The notes under the pieces are model-generated. The model had not been told where the DNA came from. It made no database searches and saw only the letters and a program-made list of their open reading frames with translations. Below, in pieces: positions 55,418 through 64,000 of a DNA stretch of 64,000 bases. The first letter of the stretch is position 1; every line of letters starts with the position of its first letter. Origin of the DNA: Affinundibacterium macrobrachii (GTDB lineage Bacteria > Pseudomonadota > Gammaproteobacteria > Burkholderiales > Burkholderiaceae_D); contig NZ_BMYT01000001.1 in the NCBI RefSeq assembly GCF_014652415.1, positions 1,173,352 through 1,237,351 on the forward strand. Direction: 5' to 3'. The position numbers were made by a program, and so were the translations under genes.

Positions 55418-55914
55418 GAATTGTTTCTTTTCAATAATTGAGGTTTAGGAATAGCATCAAACTAGGATCAAACTAAACAAAATCGTAGCACCGTGAGCAG
55501 ACTTCCGACATTGGATTTTTTGAAACAACAACGCAGGAACTTTTTTGTTGAAGTCCTAGGTTATAATCAGCTCAATTTTAAAGGATATGCTGGCTCATGC
55601 GCTCACTCTTTGTGTTTTTGATGATGGTTTCGACGGCTTAATTGCATTTTTTTCGTCTGAACTGGTGTTTTGATCGGAATTTTCGGCAAATCTCCAAGTT
55701 TTCAGCGTAAAAAACTTCGCCTCTCAAAATAAAGAATGTGCCCTGACCACGTTTGGGAATACTTGATCATTTGTTTAGGGACACAAAAAATTTCGCCGAT
55801 ATTGACCGAAGCGGATTTTTTACAGACATAGTTTTACTATTGAATTAATCAGATAAAACGCGCTCATCCTGAACAGATATTAATTATTTCCCAAGAAATA
55901 ATTGGGGTTATACC
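55418..55914. promoter_or_regulatory. Divergent gap between proS and rppH
   Basis: This 497-base gap holds a good -10 box TATAAT at 55562-55567 on the plus strand (the -35 region is weak). A short leader-like ORF (55597-55641, listed separately) follows. An imperfect stem GTGCCCTGA / TTTAGGGACAC lies around 55739-55794. Near proS, ATCAAACTA occurs twice (55456-55464 and 55467-55475). No known riboswitch or RNA was recognised. The long distance from the -10 box to the rppH start suggests a structured 5' leader. Confidence 0.5.
55597..55641 (+). CDS. Possible leader peptide, 14 codons
   Basis: The frame reads MRSLFVFLMMVSTA and stops at TAA (55639-55641). AAGGA lies about 11 bases upstream and the -10 box TATAAT about 30 bases upstream, so it would be the first frame on that transcript. 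The peptide is hydrophobic and could be a tiny membrane peptide or a regulatory leader. A T-run (TTTTTTT) follows a few bases after the stop but no GC-rich stem precedes it. It may be chance; conservation is needed to decide. Confidence 0.35.
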   Translation: MRSLFVFLMMVSTA

Positions 55915-56577
55915 ATGTTGGATCGTGAAGGCTTTAGGCCTAACGTAGGCATTATTATGCTGAACGCCAATAATGAAGTCTGGTGGGGTAAACGGGTGCG
56001 CGAGCATTCTTGGCAGTTTCCACAAGGCGGCATTAAATACGGCGAATCGCCGGAACAAGCTATGTTCCGCGAGCTTGAAGAAGAAACTGGCTTGCTTCCT
56101 GAGCACGTCAAGATCTTGGGACGCACCCGCGACTGGCTGCGCTATGAAGTGCCCGATCACTTTATCAAACGTGAAATCCGTGGTCATTATCGCGGACAAA
56201 AACAAATTTGGTTTTTATTGCGCATGGTTGGACGTGATTGCGATGTCAATTTGCGCGCAAGCACGCATCCTGAATTTGACGCTTGGCGTTGGCATGATTA
56301 TTGGGTGCCGCTTGATACGGTGATTGAATTTAAGCGTGGTGTGTATCAAATGGCATTGCAAGAGCTATCTCGCTTCATTCATCGTCAAGATGGACAACGC
56401 AAGCCCTATCATCACAAACGCCGACATCAAGAAAACAAAGTAGATGCGAGCCAAGCGAATGTGGGCACAGTTATTCAAACGAGTATGGAAATCCAAGTCG
56501 AACTGCAATTGACGAGTGGAACAGAAACACCTAAAACACCTAACACTGCGATAGACTCACCAAAAACCGAAAGCTGA
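55915..56577 (+). CDS. rppH: RNA pyrophosphohydrolase
   Basis: RppH removes pyrophosphate from the 5' end of mRNA and starts its decay. The Nudix box is complete ([20 protein letters not shown] followed by TGL), preceded by the RppH-specific start [17 protein letters not shown] and SWQFPQGG. The catalytic domain ends near residue 165. The remaining 55 residues are a charged, Thr/Pro-rich tail longer than in E. coli but common in Burkholderiales. GGGG precedes the ATG. The CNP1-like gene follows after two bases. Confidence 0.95.
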   Translation: MLDREGFRPNVGIIMLNANNEVWWGKRVREHSWQFPQGGIKYGESPEQAMFRELEEETGLLPEHVKILGRTRDWLRYEVPDHFIKREIRGHYRGQKQIWFLLRMVGRDCDVNLRASTHPEFDAWRWHDYWVPLDTVIEFKRGVYQMALQELSRFIHRQDGQRKPYHHKRRHQENKVDASQANVGTVIQTSMEIQVELQLTSGTETPKTPNTAIDSPKTES

Positions 56578-56579
56578 TT

Positions 56580-57128
56580 ATGTACGCACGCACAAACACC
56601 ACAACTTTCCAGCTTGATTTTAAGAAGCTCTTACGTTTCTGCGGCTTGTGCTTGTGCGTTTCTGTCGCTACAACTACTTATGCACAGGATGAGGAAGATA
56701 AAGTAGTCAAAGTGTGGGTAGATAGTCCTGTAACACTGCCAGCTGCGCCGCAATCAGAAAATCTCTTACGCTTCTACAGTAATGCCAATCAGGTTTTCTT
56801 CATCGATAGCAAATCGATTAGCATCGTGGCCGATGGCAGTGTGCGATTTACGCTAGTATCCAACAGTCAAGCAGGAGCCAAAAATATCAGCTACGAAGGA
56901 TTGCGCTGCGATACCAACCAAAAACGCCTATTCGCATTTGGTCGCGCCGATGGCAGTTGGTCAAATTCCCGTCGCAACGAATGGGATAGTTTCAACAACA
57001 AAGGTGTGAACCAACATCACAGCAGCCTAGCTTGGGACTTTATATGCGAAGGCGGTAGTGTTGCAGGAAACGTCGACAAGATCATTCAACGTATTCGGCA
57101 AAATCAATCATTGCGACAATTTCATTAA
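56580..57128 (+). CDS. CNP1-like secreted protein
   Basis: The 182-residue protein has a signal peptide (ending in TTTYAQ) and the CNP1-like domain. Typical elements are LLRFYSNANQVFFIDSKSI, VRFTLVSNSQAGAKNISYEG and LRCDTNQKRLFAFGRADGSW. The family is confined mostly to Betaproteobacteria and has no known function. It begins two bases after rppH and shares its transcript, ending at the terminator at 57153. Confidence 0.88.
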   Translation: MYARTNTTTFQLDFKKLLRFCGLCLCVSVATTTYAQDEEDKVVKVWVDSPVTLPAAPQSENLLRFYSNANQVFFIDSKSISIVADGSVRFTLVSNSQAGAKNISYEGLRCDTNQKRLFAFGRADGSWSNSRRNEWDSFNNKGVNQHHSSLAWDFICEGGSVAGNVDKIIQRIRQNQSLRQFH

Positions 57129-57152
57129 TTTCCAATTTCAGAAAAATTAAAG

Positions 57153-57187
57153 ACATGCCCAGAGCGACTAAGTCATTCTGGGCATGT
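57153..57187. terminator. Bidirectional intrinsic terminator
   Basis: ACATGCCCAGA pairs with TCTGGGCATGT around a 13-base loop. T-rich DNA follows on both strands (TTGCTTTTTC on plus). It separates the rppH operon from the convergent TonB receptor gene. Confidence 0.85.
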
Positions 57188-57212
57188 TTGCTTTTTCAAA
57201 CGACTACTTCAA

Positions 57213-60038
57213 TTAAAACTTATACTCCCCCCATAATTTCAAAGAAGTCCCGCGCAGTGGCAAAGGACCGCCCGCACGGTTTTCAATTTGTGTTTTACGA
57301 TTCATGACGTTAAACAAATTAAAGCCGATTCGCAAATCTTTGAAGCCGGAGTAAGAGCCGTAGATATCTACGGTGAAATCAGCGCCAAGCTTACATCCAC
57401 TGGCACTTACCTTACGCTCAGCACACGCCTCTATGGTATTCGATGTGTCATCCGCACCCCATGCTAGCTTTCGCTCACTTTGGAAATAGCCGCGTGCACC
57501 TGCACTCCACACCGCTTTCGACCAGTTTGCACTGAGGTTGCTCACTACACGTGGATAGTAGCGATAGCCAACATAATTTTCACTGAAGCGCTGTTTATCG
57601 GTATCAAACCATAAGGTATCAATTTGGATGGTCGATTCCAAATTGGTCGTTAGACGACCATACTCACCTAAGTTCCAATTGCTACGAACACTCAAGTCAA
57701 CCCCTGCCATCTTACTCTTTGTGACATTCGAATATTGATCGCGAACACCTTGTACTGGTCCCACTTTAAAACCCAATGGAACGCCGGCAAGCTGACTTGC
57801 CCGTTGACCAAATTCAATATCCTGAGGCGATAACGCGCCACGAACTACCAAGCCCGGTCTGATATCCTCATTCGCCAGAATATAGTCAGAACCTCGCACT
57901 GCGATTTCATTAAATCGCGACACATTCCAATAGTCCAAAGTAATCGCGGTATTTTTTGTCGGTTGCAACACAAATCCTAGGCTGTAGATACGAGAGCGTT
58001 CAGGCTCCAAGTTGGGATTTGGTGTCACGGTTGAGGGAAAGCCCGTTTCACATCCAGAATAATAAGCAGTCAAGGCATTCGAACGATCAGTCGCATCTCC
58101 TAGCATCAAGGCATCATAAATTTTGTTGGCCATGTCGCAGCGTTTAGGATCATCGCCACCAGTGAACCACGATGCGCCACCATTGCCGGTCTCTGGCAAA
58201 CTAGGAGCGCGATAACCGCGAGACATCGTGCCGCGAATTTTCAATTGATCAGAGACTAAATAGCTAGCATTCGCTTTCGGAATCACTTCCAAATCTGTGG
58301 GGCCAGACTTGTCTGCACGCAAGGCAAAATCTAACTCTAACTTTTTGGTAATCGGCGCATTCAATTCGGCAAACGCAGCGCTGACATTGCGTGAACCATC
58401 TATCGACACTCCGCTAAACTGGACGATGCGTGCTTGCAAAATATTATCCATGCTCTTGTGCAAAAAGGTCTCATGACGTACATCAGCACCCAGCACCAAA
58501 GTCATAGGACCACCCGCTAAATTCATGACTTCTTTACTGGCTTTGAAATCCAACCAAGATTCGCTTGATTTTCCATCCGAGCCCATCACTGGGAACATTT
58601 TATCTAGCAAAGCACGTGGATTTTGTTGACCAAATTTATATTCACCACTGGTAATTGCTTTCGTGTACTCATAACGATCACGATATAGTTGTTGTCTTTG
58701 ATGCGCACGCCCTCCCATATAACCAATTGCAGCATCCCATTCCCAACCCGCCGTTTTACCAAGCAAGCCAGCAACTGCGCGGTATTGTTGAGAGCCGCCA
58801 ATGTTTTTGAACATGTCGGGATGATCTGCAAAACGATAGTTCAAACCGATAGGAAATGTGTAAGGATTATTTGGATGCCCTACAGGCAAAGTTGGGTCCA
58901 CAAAATATTGCAACTCGCCCTTAATTGAGTCATACCAAGACAAACTAGAACCTGTCACATTACTACGCGGAATGGCGGTGTTATAGGTCGACTTAGTATC
59001 GGCTAATTGAATCTCCGCCCACGCTGACATATCATCAGAAATCTTCAGATTTGCCATAGAATAGAATGCAGCGCGCTCGGCGCCTGGCATGGCATCACTG
59101 TCTTTCCAATAGTTATAACGACATAAGCCATCAATCAAATTCTCTGCGGCACAGCCTGGCATAGCTTTACTAATTCTCGTACCAGCTAATTTAGGATCAG
59201 CATAATTCGCTGGATAGCGACCGGTATAGTTTCCGGGAAATGCACCTGTAGACAATGAATCAATCTTGCCCGTATCTCGTGCGGGATTGAGCTTCAAATA
59301 CCATTCCGGTAAACGACGATTCACAAAATCATCTTTATACGAACCGCGTTTGTACAAATCGAGACTGGCAAATAAGTTATAGCCATCTTTATCAAGATCG
59401 CCGAAGCCCGCCGTCAGGTTTGCAAAACTTTGGTTGTTTAATTTGCGGTTGATCACCGATTGCTGCTTACTAGCACTGATCTGTACGCCTTTAAAATCTT
59501 TACGTGTGATGATGTTAACGACGCCAGCAATTGCAGAAGAGCCATAAATCGCTGATGCGCCATCACGCAAAATTTCCACACGCTCAACAGCGGATGCTGG
59601 AATCGCATCGACATTGACGAAAGTATTTTGCAGGCCATCGGCAAATCCAAAACTCGGCAAACGACGACCATTGATCAGCACTAATGTCGCACTCACCCCC
59701 AAATTGCGTAAGGACACGCCAGAAGCTCCACTGGCCCAAGAATTCGCGCCACTCAAATCCGAAATCGCACTTCTGTCATTCGAAGTTGATAATTCCAGAA
59801 TATCTTTCACCGTCACGGCACCACTTTGCATAATTTCGGCTTTGGAAATGATCTGCAAGGGCGCCGCTGTTTCTGCATCAATCCGTTTGACGTTTGAACC
59901 AGTCACAACAACTCTTTGTGCGCTCGACTTTTCATCTGCATTGGCTTTCACCAAATCTTGCGCCCACCCCGAAGAATGTGATCCAAACGAGAGTGTCAGT
60001 GCAATGACGATCGCTTTTACTTTAATTTGTTTTCTCAA
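57213..60038 (-). CDS. TonB-dependent outer-membrane receptor 1
   Basis: The 941-residue protein has a signal peptide (ending in SSGWAQ), a plug domain (about 40-170; RVVVTGSNVKRIDAETAAP, RILINGRRLP-like LVLINGRRLPSFG, VERVEILRDGASAIYGS) and a 22-strand barrel ending in a C-terminal Phe (LWGEYKF). The start is taken as TTG at 60038, because AAAGGAG lies five bases upstream and the signal peptide then begins MRKQIKVK; the ATG at 60074 has no ribosome site. It imports a ligand using TonB energy. This branch of long receptors often takes up peptides, sugars or other large organics, not just siderophores; the ligand is unknown. Confidence 0.9.
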   Translation of the reverse strand: MRKQIKVKAIVIALTLSFGSHSSGWAQDLVKANADEKSSAQRVVVTGSNVKRIDAETAAPLQIISKAEIMQSGAVTVKDILELSTSNDRSAISDLSGANSWASGASGVSLRNLGVSATLVLINGRRLPSFGFADGLQNTFVNVDAIPASAVERVEILRDGASAIYGSSAIAGVVNIITRKDFKGVQISASKQQSVINRKLNNQSFANLTAGFGDLDKDGYNLFASLDLYKRGSYKDDFVNRRLPEWYLKLNPARDTGKIDSLSTGAFPGNYTGRYPANYADPKLAGTRISKAMPGCAAENLIDGLCRYNYWKDSDAMPGAERAAFYSMANLKISDDMSAWAEIQLADTKSTYNTAIPRSNVTGSSLSWYDSIKGELQYFVDPTLPVGHPNNPYTFPIGLNYRFADHPDMFKNIGGSQQYRAVAGLLGKTAGWEWDAAIGYMGGRAHQRQQLYRDRYEYTKAITSGEYKFGQQNPRALLDKMFPVMGSDGKSSESWLDFKASKEVMNLAGGPMTLVLGADVRHETFLHKSMDNILQARIVQFSGVSIDGSRNVSAAFAELNAPITKKLELDFALRADKSGPTDLEVIPKANASYLVSDQLKIRGTMSRGYRAPSLPETGNGGASWFTGGDDPKRCDMANKIYDALMLGDATDRSNALTAYYSGCETGFPSTVTPNPNLEPERSRIYSLGFVLQPTKNTAITLDYWNVSRFNEIAVRGSDYILANEDIRPGLVVRGALSPQDIEFGQRASQLAGVPLGFKVGPVQGVRDQYSNVTKSKMAGVDLSVRSNWNLGEYGRLTTNLESTIQIDTLWFDTDKQRFSENYVGYRYYPRVVSNLSANWSKAVWSAGARGYFQSERKLAWGADDTSNTIEACAERKVSASGCKLGADFTVDIYGSYSGFKDLRIGFNLFNVMNRKTQIENRAGGPLPLRGTSLKLWGEYKF

Positions 60039-60761
60039 AATAACTCCTTTATTTTCTATCGTTTTCAGCATCATTTAAAAGCTGCCTAATGATGTGAAAC
60101 GCTCACTAAATTTTTGCTTCAATCACCACGTAAATTGAAGAAATAATCAAAAGCACATGCTTCACATGCACGCACATTTAAATATATTTAGAAAATATTG
60201 CAAAGATATTTAATGAAAATCAAGAAAAATAGTTGCAAAATAGGCTTATTTATTACCGAATTTAAACTAATTGCCAATTGAAAGCGCTCTATTATGATCG
60301 ATAAAATATGTATACTATTATAATTATCGTAATAACAATTCGACTAATCTGAATCCTTCTAAGTATTTTGGATGGCAGCGCATCTGTTTCATCAACAGAC
60401 CTCGGTCATCTGTAACTTTTCCTCAATAAATCCCTCAGAAATCATAATAAATAGTCATTGGTTGCACATCAACCACAAATATATTTATTTAATATTTACG
60501 ATATATTTTAAATTGTGACTGCTTTATACTTAGCAAAGGTGAACTTGTTTTTTGCAAGTTTGAGTTTTATTTAAAGAAATTAGATTCAAGCCGTACTCAA
60601 AGCTACAAAGGCGGACAAGAGAGCGCTCACCAACATGCACACCACTGCAATGCCTTATTTTGAGAAATCTCCCCAAGCACTTCTCAATTTTTCATTTGAA
60701 GTAATACCAGCATATGCGCCGCTAAAAATTAGCGCGCCAAGGCATTTAAAGAAAGAGAATC
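60039..60761. promoter_or_regulatory. AT-rich divergent promoter region of two TonB receptors
   Basis: These 723 bases have no gene. They are strikingly AT-rich in the middle (about 60150-60540). A hairpin CGCTAA-AAA-TTAGCG (60720-60734) lies 27 bases before the second receptor's ATG, and AACTTG-N7-CAAGTT is at 60542-60560. No convincing Fur box was seen. The long leader on both sides suggests regulation by several factors or a long 5' UTR. Confidence 0.5.
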
Positions 60762-63608
60762 ATGAAAGAAAAGAAATTATCGAAAACCGTTCGCGCCCTG
60801 TTTAGTGGCGGGGCGATCATCACCGCAACTAGTTTCGTCATTCCAGCTTCAGCACAAGAAGCTGTACAACGCATAGAAATTACTGGCTCTGCAATTAAGC
60901 GTATTGCAAAAGAAGGAGCGTTACCAGTTCAAAACCTCAGTGCCGCTGACATTCAAAAATCAGGTGCAAAAAATGTGGAAGAGTTAATCCAATCCTTACC
61001 ATCTATGCAAGGCTTCACTACCGCATCTGAATCCGTCAACGGTGGTGGCGGTGGCGTACAAAATGCTTCGATTCATGGCATTGGTGCTGGATATACTCTA
61101 GTGCTTTTAAATGGTCGACGCATCGCATCTTATGGATCAGGTAGTGCCGTCAATTTGGCCAGTATTCCTATGAGCGCAGTTGAGCGCGTCGAGATTCTTA
61201 CAGATGGTGCATCTACCCTGTATGGATCTGATGCGATTGCGGGGGTTATCAATTTTATTCTGAAGAAGAACCAACAAGATTTCCGATTTGAAGCGGGCAT
61301 GAACAAGCCGAGCAAGCAAGGTGGTAAGAGTTCCAACGTCTCACTATCCAAAGGTTTTGGCGATCTTGATACCGACGGCTACAACATCTTGCTAACATAT
61401 GCGCGCGATACGCAAGATGAGCTGAATGCGAAGGACAGAGATTTTGCAAAATCTGGTCTACAAAAATTCACAGAGAATGGCAAAACATATTCGACTTATC
61501 TGCTTGCTGGCAATACAGCACCCGCATCTGCCACACTGAGTTTAAAAGACAATTCTGTCAAAATTTTCTCACCCAGTTACTATAAAACCGGAACTTGTGG
61601 ACCGAATACATCTTTCATTGGCACCGATACCGACAAGTCATGCTGGTTTGACTATGCAGCAACCGTGCAATTGATTCCAAAATCTGAACGCGACAGTTTT
61701 TTCTCGTCTTTAAATGTCAAAGTGAATCAGAATCTGAATTTATTTGCCGAGGCAGTCGCCTCTAAGTTTGTTCAAACTGCGCGCTATGCACCAGGTGCGC
61801 AACGCCTCGCCTTGCCATTAAACAGCAATACCTATATCACCGAAGTACTGCCTTACCTTTCAAAGATTGGTGTATCGCCAAATGATGTTGCATCAGCATC
61901 GATGAACATACGCTTTACCGATGCTGGTGGACGTGCACGCGATTATGTGACGAAAGCGAAACATCTGGCTTTTGGAGCGAATGGCAACTACCAAGGTTTT
62001 GATTATTCAGCTTCTTATACGCACTCTGAAAATAGCCAAGAATCTAATTTTGTAGGTGGGTTCCTTAGTCGAAACAAATACAATGAGATCGTCAACTCCG
62101 GCAAGTTCAATCCCTTTGGACCGTCTGGTAGTTCTGCAGCGGTTCTCGCCCCTGCTATCCTGAACACCAATGAGAATACGACTGACGTCAAACTCGACAA
62201 ATTTAGTGCATCTGTGAGCCACGAATTATTCACTGCTCCTGGCGGTGTATCACAAATCGCGATCAGCGCTGACTATTCGAAACAGCGATATGACTTCATG
62301 CCAAGTCCTATCTCGCAAGGACAGAATGCACAGCAACCGAACTTTACGGATACGCCGCTCGGTGATTCCGCCGACAATCTCCCTGTTGCTGCTAAACGAA
62401 GTAACTGGGGTACTTCGGTCGAGTGGATGATTCCTGTAAGTAAAACACTAGAGGTCACGGCAGCGAGCCGCTATGACTCCTATAGTGCTGTCACGAATAG
62501 TTTGGTGTTTGATCCATCCAACGGCAAGTTATTGCCGCCTGCAGAACAAGGAAATGCGAATAAAAAAGCAACCTATAAATTGGCGTTTCGCTTTAACCCA
62601 GTCGACAATCTCCTAGTCCGCGGCTCTTATGGCACTGGCTTTAAAGTAGCCAACATGGATTCCATCACTTCGCCGATTAGACAAGCGGGCAATACCTCTG
62701 GTGCCTATCCATGTCCAGTCAAAGCACCTGATCCACGTGCTGCTTACTGTACTGGAACGACGCAGCAATATTTGCTCTCGGGCGGTAACAACCTGAAAGG
62801 ACCTAGTGGTTTAAAACCAGAAACTTCCAAGCAATACACAATCGGATTTAGATTAGATCCTATTACTAATTTGTCGCTCGGTTTAGATTTATGGTCTGTC
62901 AAAATGAAAGACCAAATCACCTCCTTGCCTGAGCAATTTCCATTCGCAGATCCAGTGAAATTCAATAATAATTTCTCCATCGTCTACGACCAAGGTATTG
63001 GCTCCAACAAATTGGTGACTTTGTTACCAACTTTTAATTTGGCTGGAGCACGCTATCAAGGGCTTGATTGGGACAACACCTACTCAACCAGAACCGAATT
63101 TGGCAAACTCAATCTGAAATGGAGTGGAACCTTGATGCTCAAATCAGAGGTCGATGTACCAGGCTCTCCCACGGAAAGTAGTCTAGGACGATTTGATGCG
63201 TACAACAATGCGACGTCCAAAGTAATTTCTCAGCTCTCGGCCAGTCTCAATAGCAAGGATATGTACACCAATACATTGATGATGAATTATCGCTCTGGCT
63301 ACCAAGATCAGGTGTTAACAGCTGACGATAATGCACTCAAACTGGTTAATAGCGATGGTAGTTTGCCAGTGGGATTTACGGGGCTAAAACGCGATGTCCG
63401 CGCATTCATTACGTTTGATTGGCAAACCCGCGTACAGTTTAAAGAGTACAACAATCTGACACTGAGCCTCGGCATACGCAATCTGTTTGATAAAGCACCA
63501 CCATTGAGTATTCGAATCGCGGGTGGCGGCAATCAAGCGGGTTACGATGCACGCTACGCCAATCCTTTAGGGCGCCAGTTCTATATCAATGGAGGTCTTA
63601 GCTTTTAA
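60762..63608 (+). CDS. TonB-dependent outer-membrane receptor 2
   Basis: The 948-residue protein has a signal peptide (ending in IPASAQ), a plug domain (about 35-165; VQRIEITGSAIKRI, LVLLNGRRIASYGSG, VERVEILTDGASTLYGSD) and a long barrel ending in INGGLSF with the terminal Phe needed for outer-membrane assembly. It belongs to the same general class as receptor 1 but is clearly diverged, so the two probably take different ligands. AAAGAGA precedes the ATG. A terminator follows 18 bases after the stop. Confidence 0.92.
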   Translation: MKEKKLSKTVRALFSGGAIITATSFVIPASAQEAVQRIEITGSAIKRIAKEGALPVQNLSAADIQKSGAKNVEELIQSLPSMQGFTTASESVNGGGGGVQNASIHGIGAGYTLVLLNGRRIASYGSGSAVNLASIPMSAVERVEILTDGASTLYGSDAIAGVINFILKKNQQDFRFEAGMNKPSKQGGKSSNVSLSKGFGDLDTDGYNILLTYARDTQDELNAKDRDFAKSGLQKFTENGKTYSTYLLAGNTAPASATLSLKDNSVKIFSPSYYKTGTCGPNTSFIGTDTDKSCWFDYAATVQLIPKSERDSFFSSLNVKVNQNLNLFAEAVASKFVQTARYAPGAQRLALPLNSNTYITEVLPYLSKIGVSPNDVASASMNIRFTDAGGRARDYVTKAKHLAFGANGNYQGFDYSASYTHSENSQESNFVGGFLSRNKYNEIVNSGKFNPFGPSGSSAAVLAPAILNTNENTTDVKLDKFSASVSHELFTAPGGVSQIAISADYSKQRYDFMPSPISQGQNAQQPNFTDTPLGDSADNLPVAAKRSNWGTSVEWMIPVSKTLEVTAASRYDSYSAVTNSLVFDPSNGKLLPPAEQGNANKKATYKLAFRFNPVDNLLVRGSYGTGFKVANMDSITSPIRQAGNTSGAYPCPVKAPDPRAAYCTGTTQQYLLSGGNNLKGPSGLKPETSKQYTIGFRLDPITNLSLGLDLWSVKMKDQITSLPEQFPFADPVKFNNNFSIVYDQGIGSNKLVTLLPTFNLAGARYQGLDWDNTYSTRTEFGKLNLKWSGTLMLKSEVDVPGSPTESSLGRFDAYNNATSKVISQLSASLNSKDMYTNTLMMNYRSGYQDQVLTADDNALKLVNSDGSLPVGFTGLKRDVRAFITFDWQTRVQFKEYNNLTLSLGIRNLFDKAPPLSIRIAGGGNQAGYDARYANPLGRQFYINGGLSF

Positions 63609-63626
63609 TAAGTGAGGAAATAAAGG

Positions 63627-63657
63627 TGACGGGGTATATGTTGAATATACCCCGTCA
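63627..63657. terminator. Intrinsic terminator after TonB receptor 2
   Basis: TGACGGGGTATAT pairs perfectly with ATATACCCCGTCA around a five-base loop, followed by TTTCCTAT. It lies between the receptor and the convergent collagenase gene. Confidence 0.88.
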
Positions 63658-63752
63658 TTTCCTATATCAATGTCTTACATACAAGTTGAAACCCGCGGTT
63701 AATATTGGCAAATGATACTAGCAAGTGATCAATCAAATAACTTCGTCCAAAC

Positions 63753-64000
63753 TTAATTCTTTTGATGTCCAATTTCTTCCAACCAAACCGCAAATTCTGC
63801 GTCAAAAGAAGTCCCCCATGATTTCACTAAAGCTTGATAACGTGGATAGTCACCAACACGAGTAAAACTTAACATTCGGTCGACTTCATTGCGATGACGT
63901 TCAAACATAAATCGAACGGCCAAATAACCCCAGCTATAAATACGGGTGCTGTCATTATTTTTTTCATAGCCTGTGTCGAATAATTCACTCAAGCGATAAC
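63753..64000 (-). CDS. M9-type collagenase, C-terminal fragment cut by the window edge
   Basis: The last 81 or so codons of a gene whose start lies beyond the right edge; the frame is open to 64000. IYSWGYLAVRFMFERHRNEVD and GDYPRYQALVKSW match the region after the zinc site in M9 bacterial collagenases. The protein ends soon after this domain, so it would lack the PKD and pre-peptidase tails found in many M9 enzymes. It converges on TonB receptor 2. The HExxH motif is outside the window, so the call rests on this segment only. Confidence 0.7.
   Translation of the reverse strand, partial: YRLSELFDTGYEKNNDSTRIYSWGYLAVRFMFERHRNEVDRMLSFTRVGDYPRYQALVKSWGTSFDAEFAVWLEEIGHQKN

Noticed and set aside
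60290..60340. Possible Fur box in the TonB receptor gap
   Set aside because: The AT-rich stretch around TTATAATTATCGTAATAAC does not keep the GATAAT hexamer repeats well enough to call.
1..64000. CRISPR arrays, tRNA or rRNA genes, insertion sequences, prophage or origin
   Set aside because: None was recognised on reading both strands; the only repeats are the short ones listed.

Overview
The window looks like the chromosome of a betaproteobacterium of the order Burkholderiales, most likely Oxalobacteraceae and perhaps Undibacterium. This is inferred from gene content (narGHJI followed by a parvulin gene, corC-lnt, rppH with a CNP1-like gene, DUF3240 beside a metal RND pump, long TonB receptors), from protein style and from a base composition that looks like the high 40s in percent GC by eye. 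I saw no rRNA, tRNA, CRISPR array, transposase, phage gene or replication origin.

Left third (1-19.8 kb): a nitrate-respiration cluster, almost all on the minus strand. It runs from the narG promoter near 19.7 kb through narG, narH, narJ, narI, a parvulin PPIase, a hemerythrin-domain protein and a polytopic membrane protein. Beyond two large orphan sensor kinases it continues with moaA (molybdenum cofactor for NarG), a beta carbonic anhydrase and the nitrate sensor narX, which is cut by the left edge. narGHJI makes the membrane-bound nitrate reductase, NarJ and perhaps the parvulin help its assembly, and MoaA supplies its cofactor. The hemerythrin and membrane protein may deal with nitric oxide or other by-products. 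The transporter gene narK lies apart at 47.5-48.8 kb. The upstream regions of narG, narK and moaA share a TAGTTCTTT-containing element with the 7-2-7 geometry of NarL sites. Each of the four junctions from narH to the hemerythrin gene holds an inverted-repeat element.

19.9-28.5 kb: mixed genes. They are a Mrr-like nuclease gene with an overlapping second frame (both apparently starting with TTG), fhs, a TPR/transglutaminase-like lipoprotein, a secreted amidohydrolase, a FimV-like membrane protein and a secreted serine hydrolase of the beta-lactamase fold.

28.8-47.4 kb: two separate heavy-metal RND efflux loci. The first (minus strand) has a FixH-like membrane protein, an adaptor, a pump and two small secreted proteins, and diverges from a CusRS-type two-component pair across a GATTACA-N4-TGTAATC operator. 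The second (plus strand) has an adaptor, a pump, a DUF3240 protein and a TolC-like channel, and diverges from a QseBC/PmrAB-type pair across a TTAAG direct repeat. A secreted M20 peptidase lies between the two loci.

47.5-57.2 kb: narK, an unknown 132-residue protein, then housekeeping genes (lnt, corC, a DUF1294 protein, a periplasmic histidine phosphatase, a lytic transglycosylase, proS, rppH, a CNP1-like protein). The proS terminator hairpin lies inside the signal-peptide codons of the transglycosylase gene, and a possible 14-codon leader ORF lies between proS and rppH.

57.2-64 kb: two divergent TonB-dependent receptors around a 0.7 kb AT-rich gap, then the C-terminal end of an M9-type collagenase cut by the right edge. 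This suggests uptake of large organic ligands such as peptides, though the substrate cannot be read from sequence.
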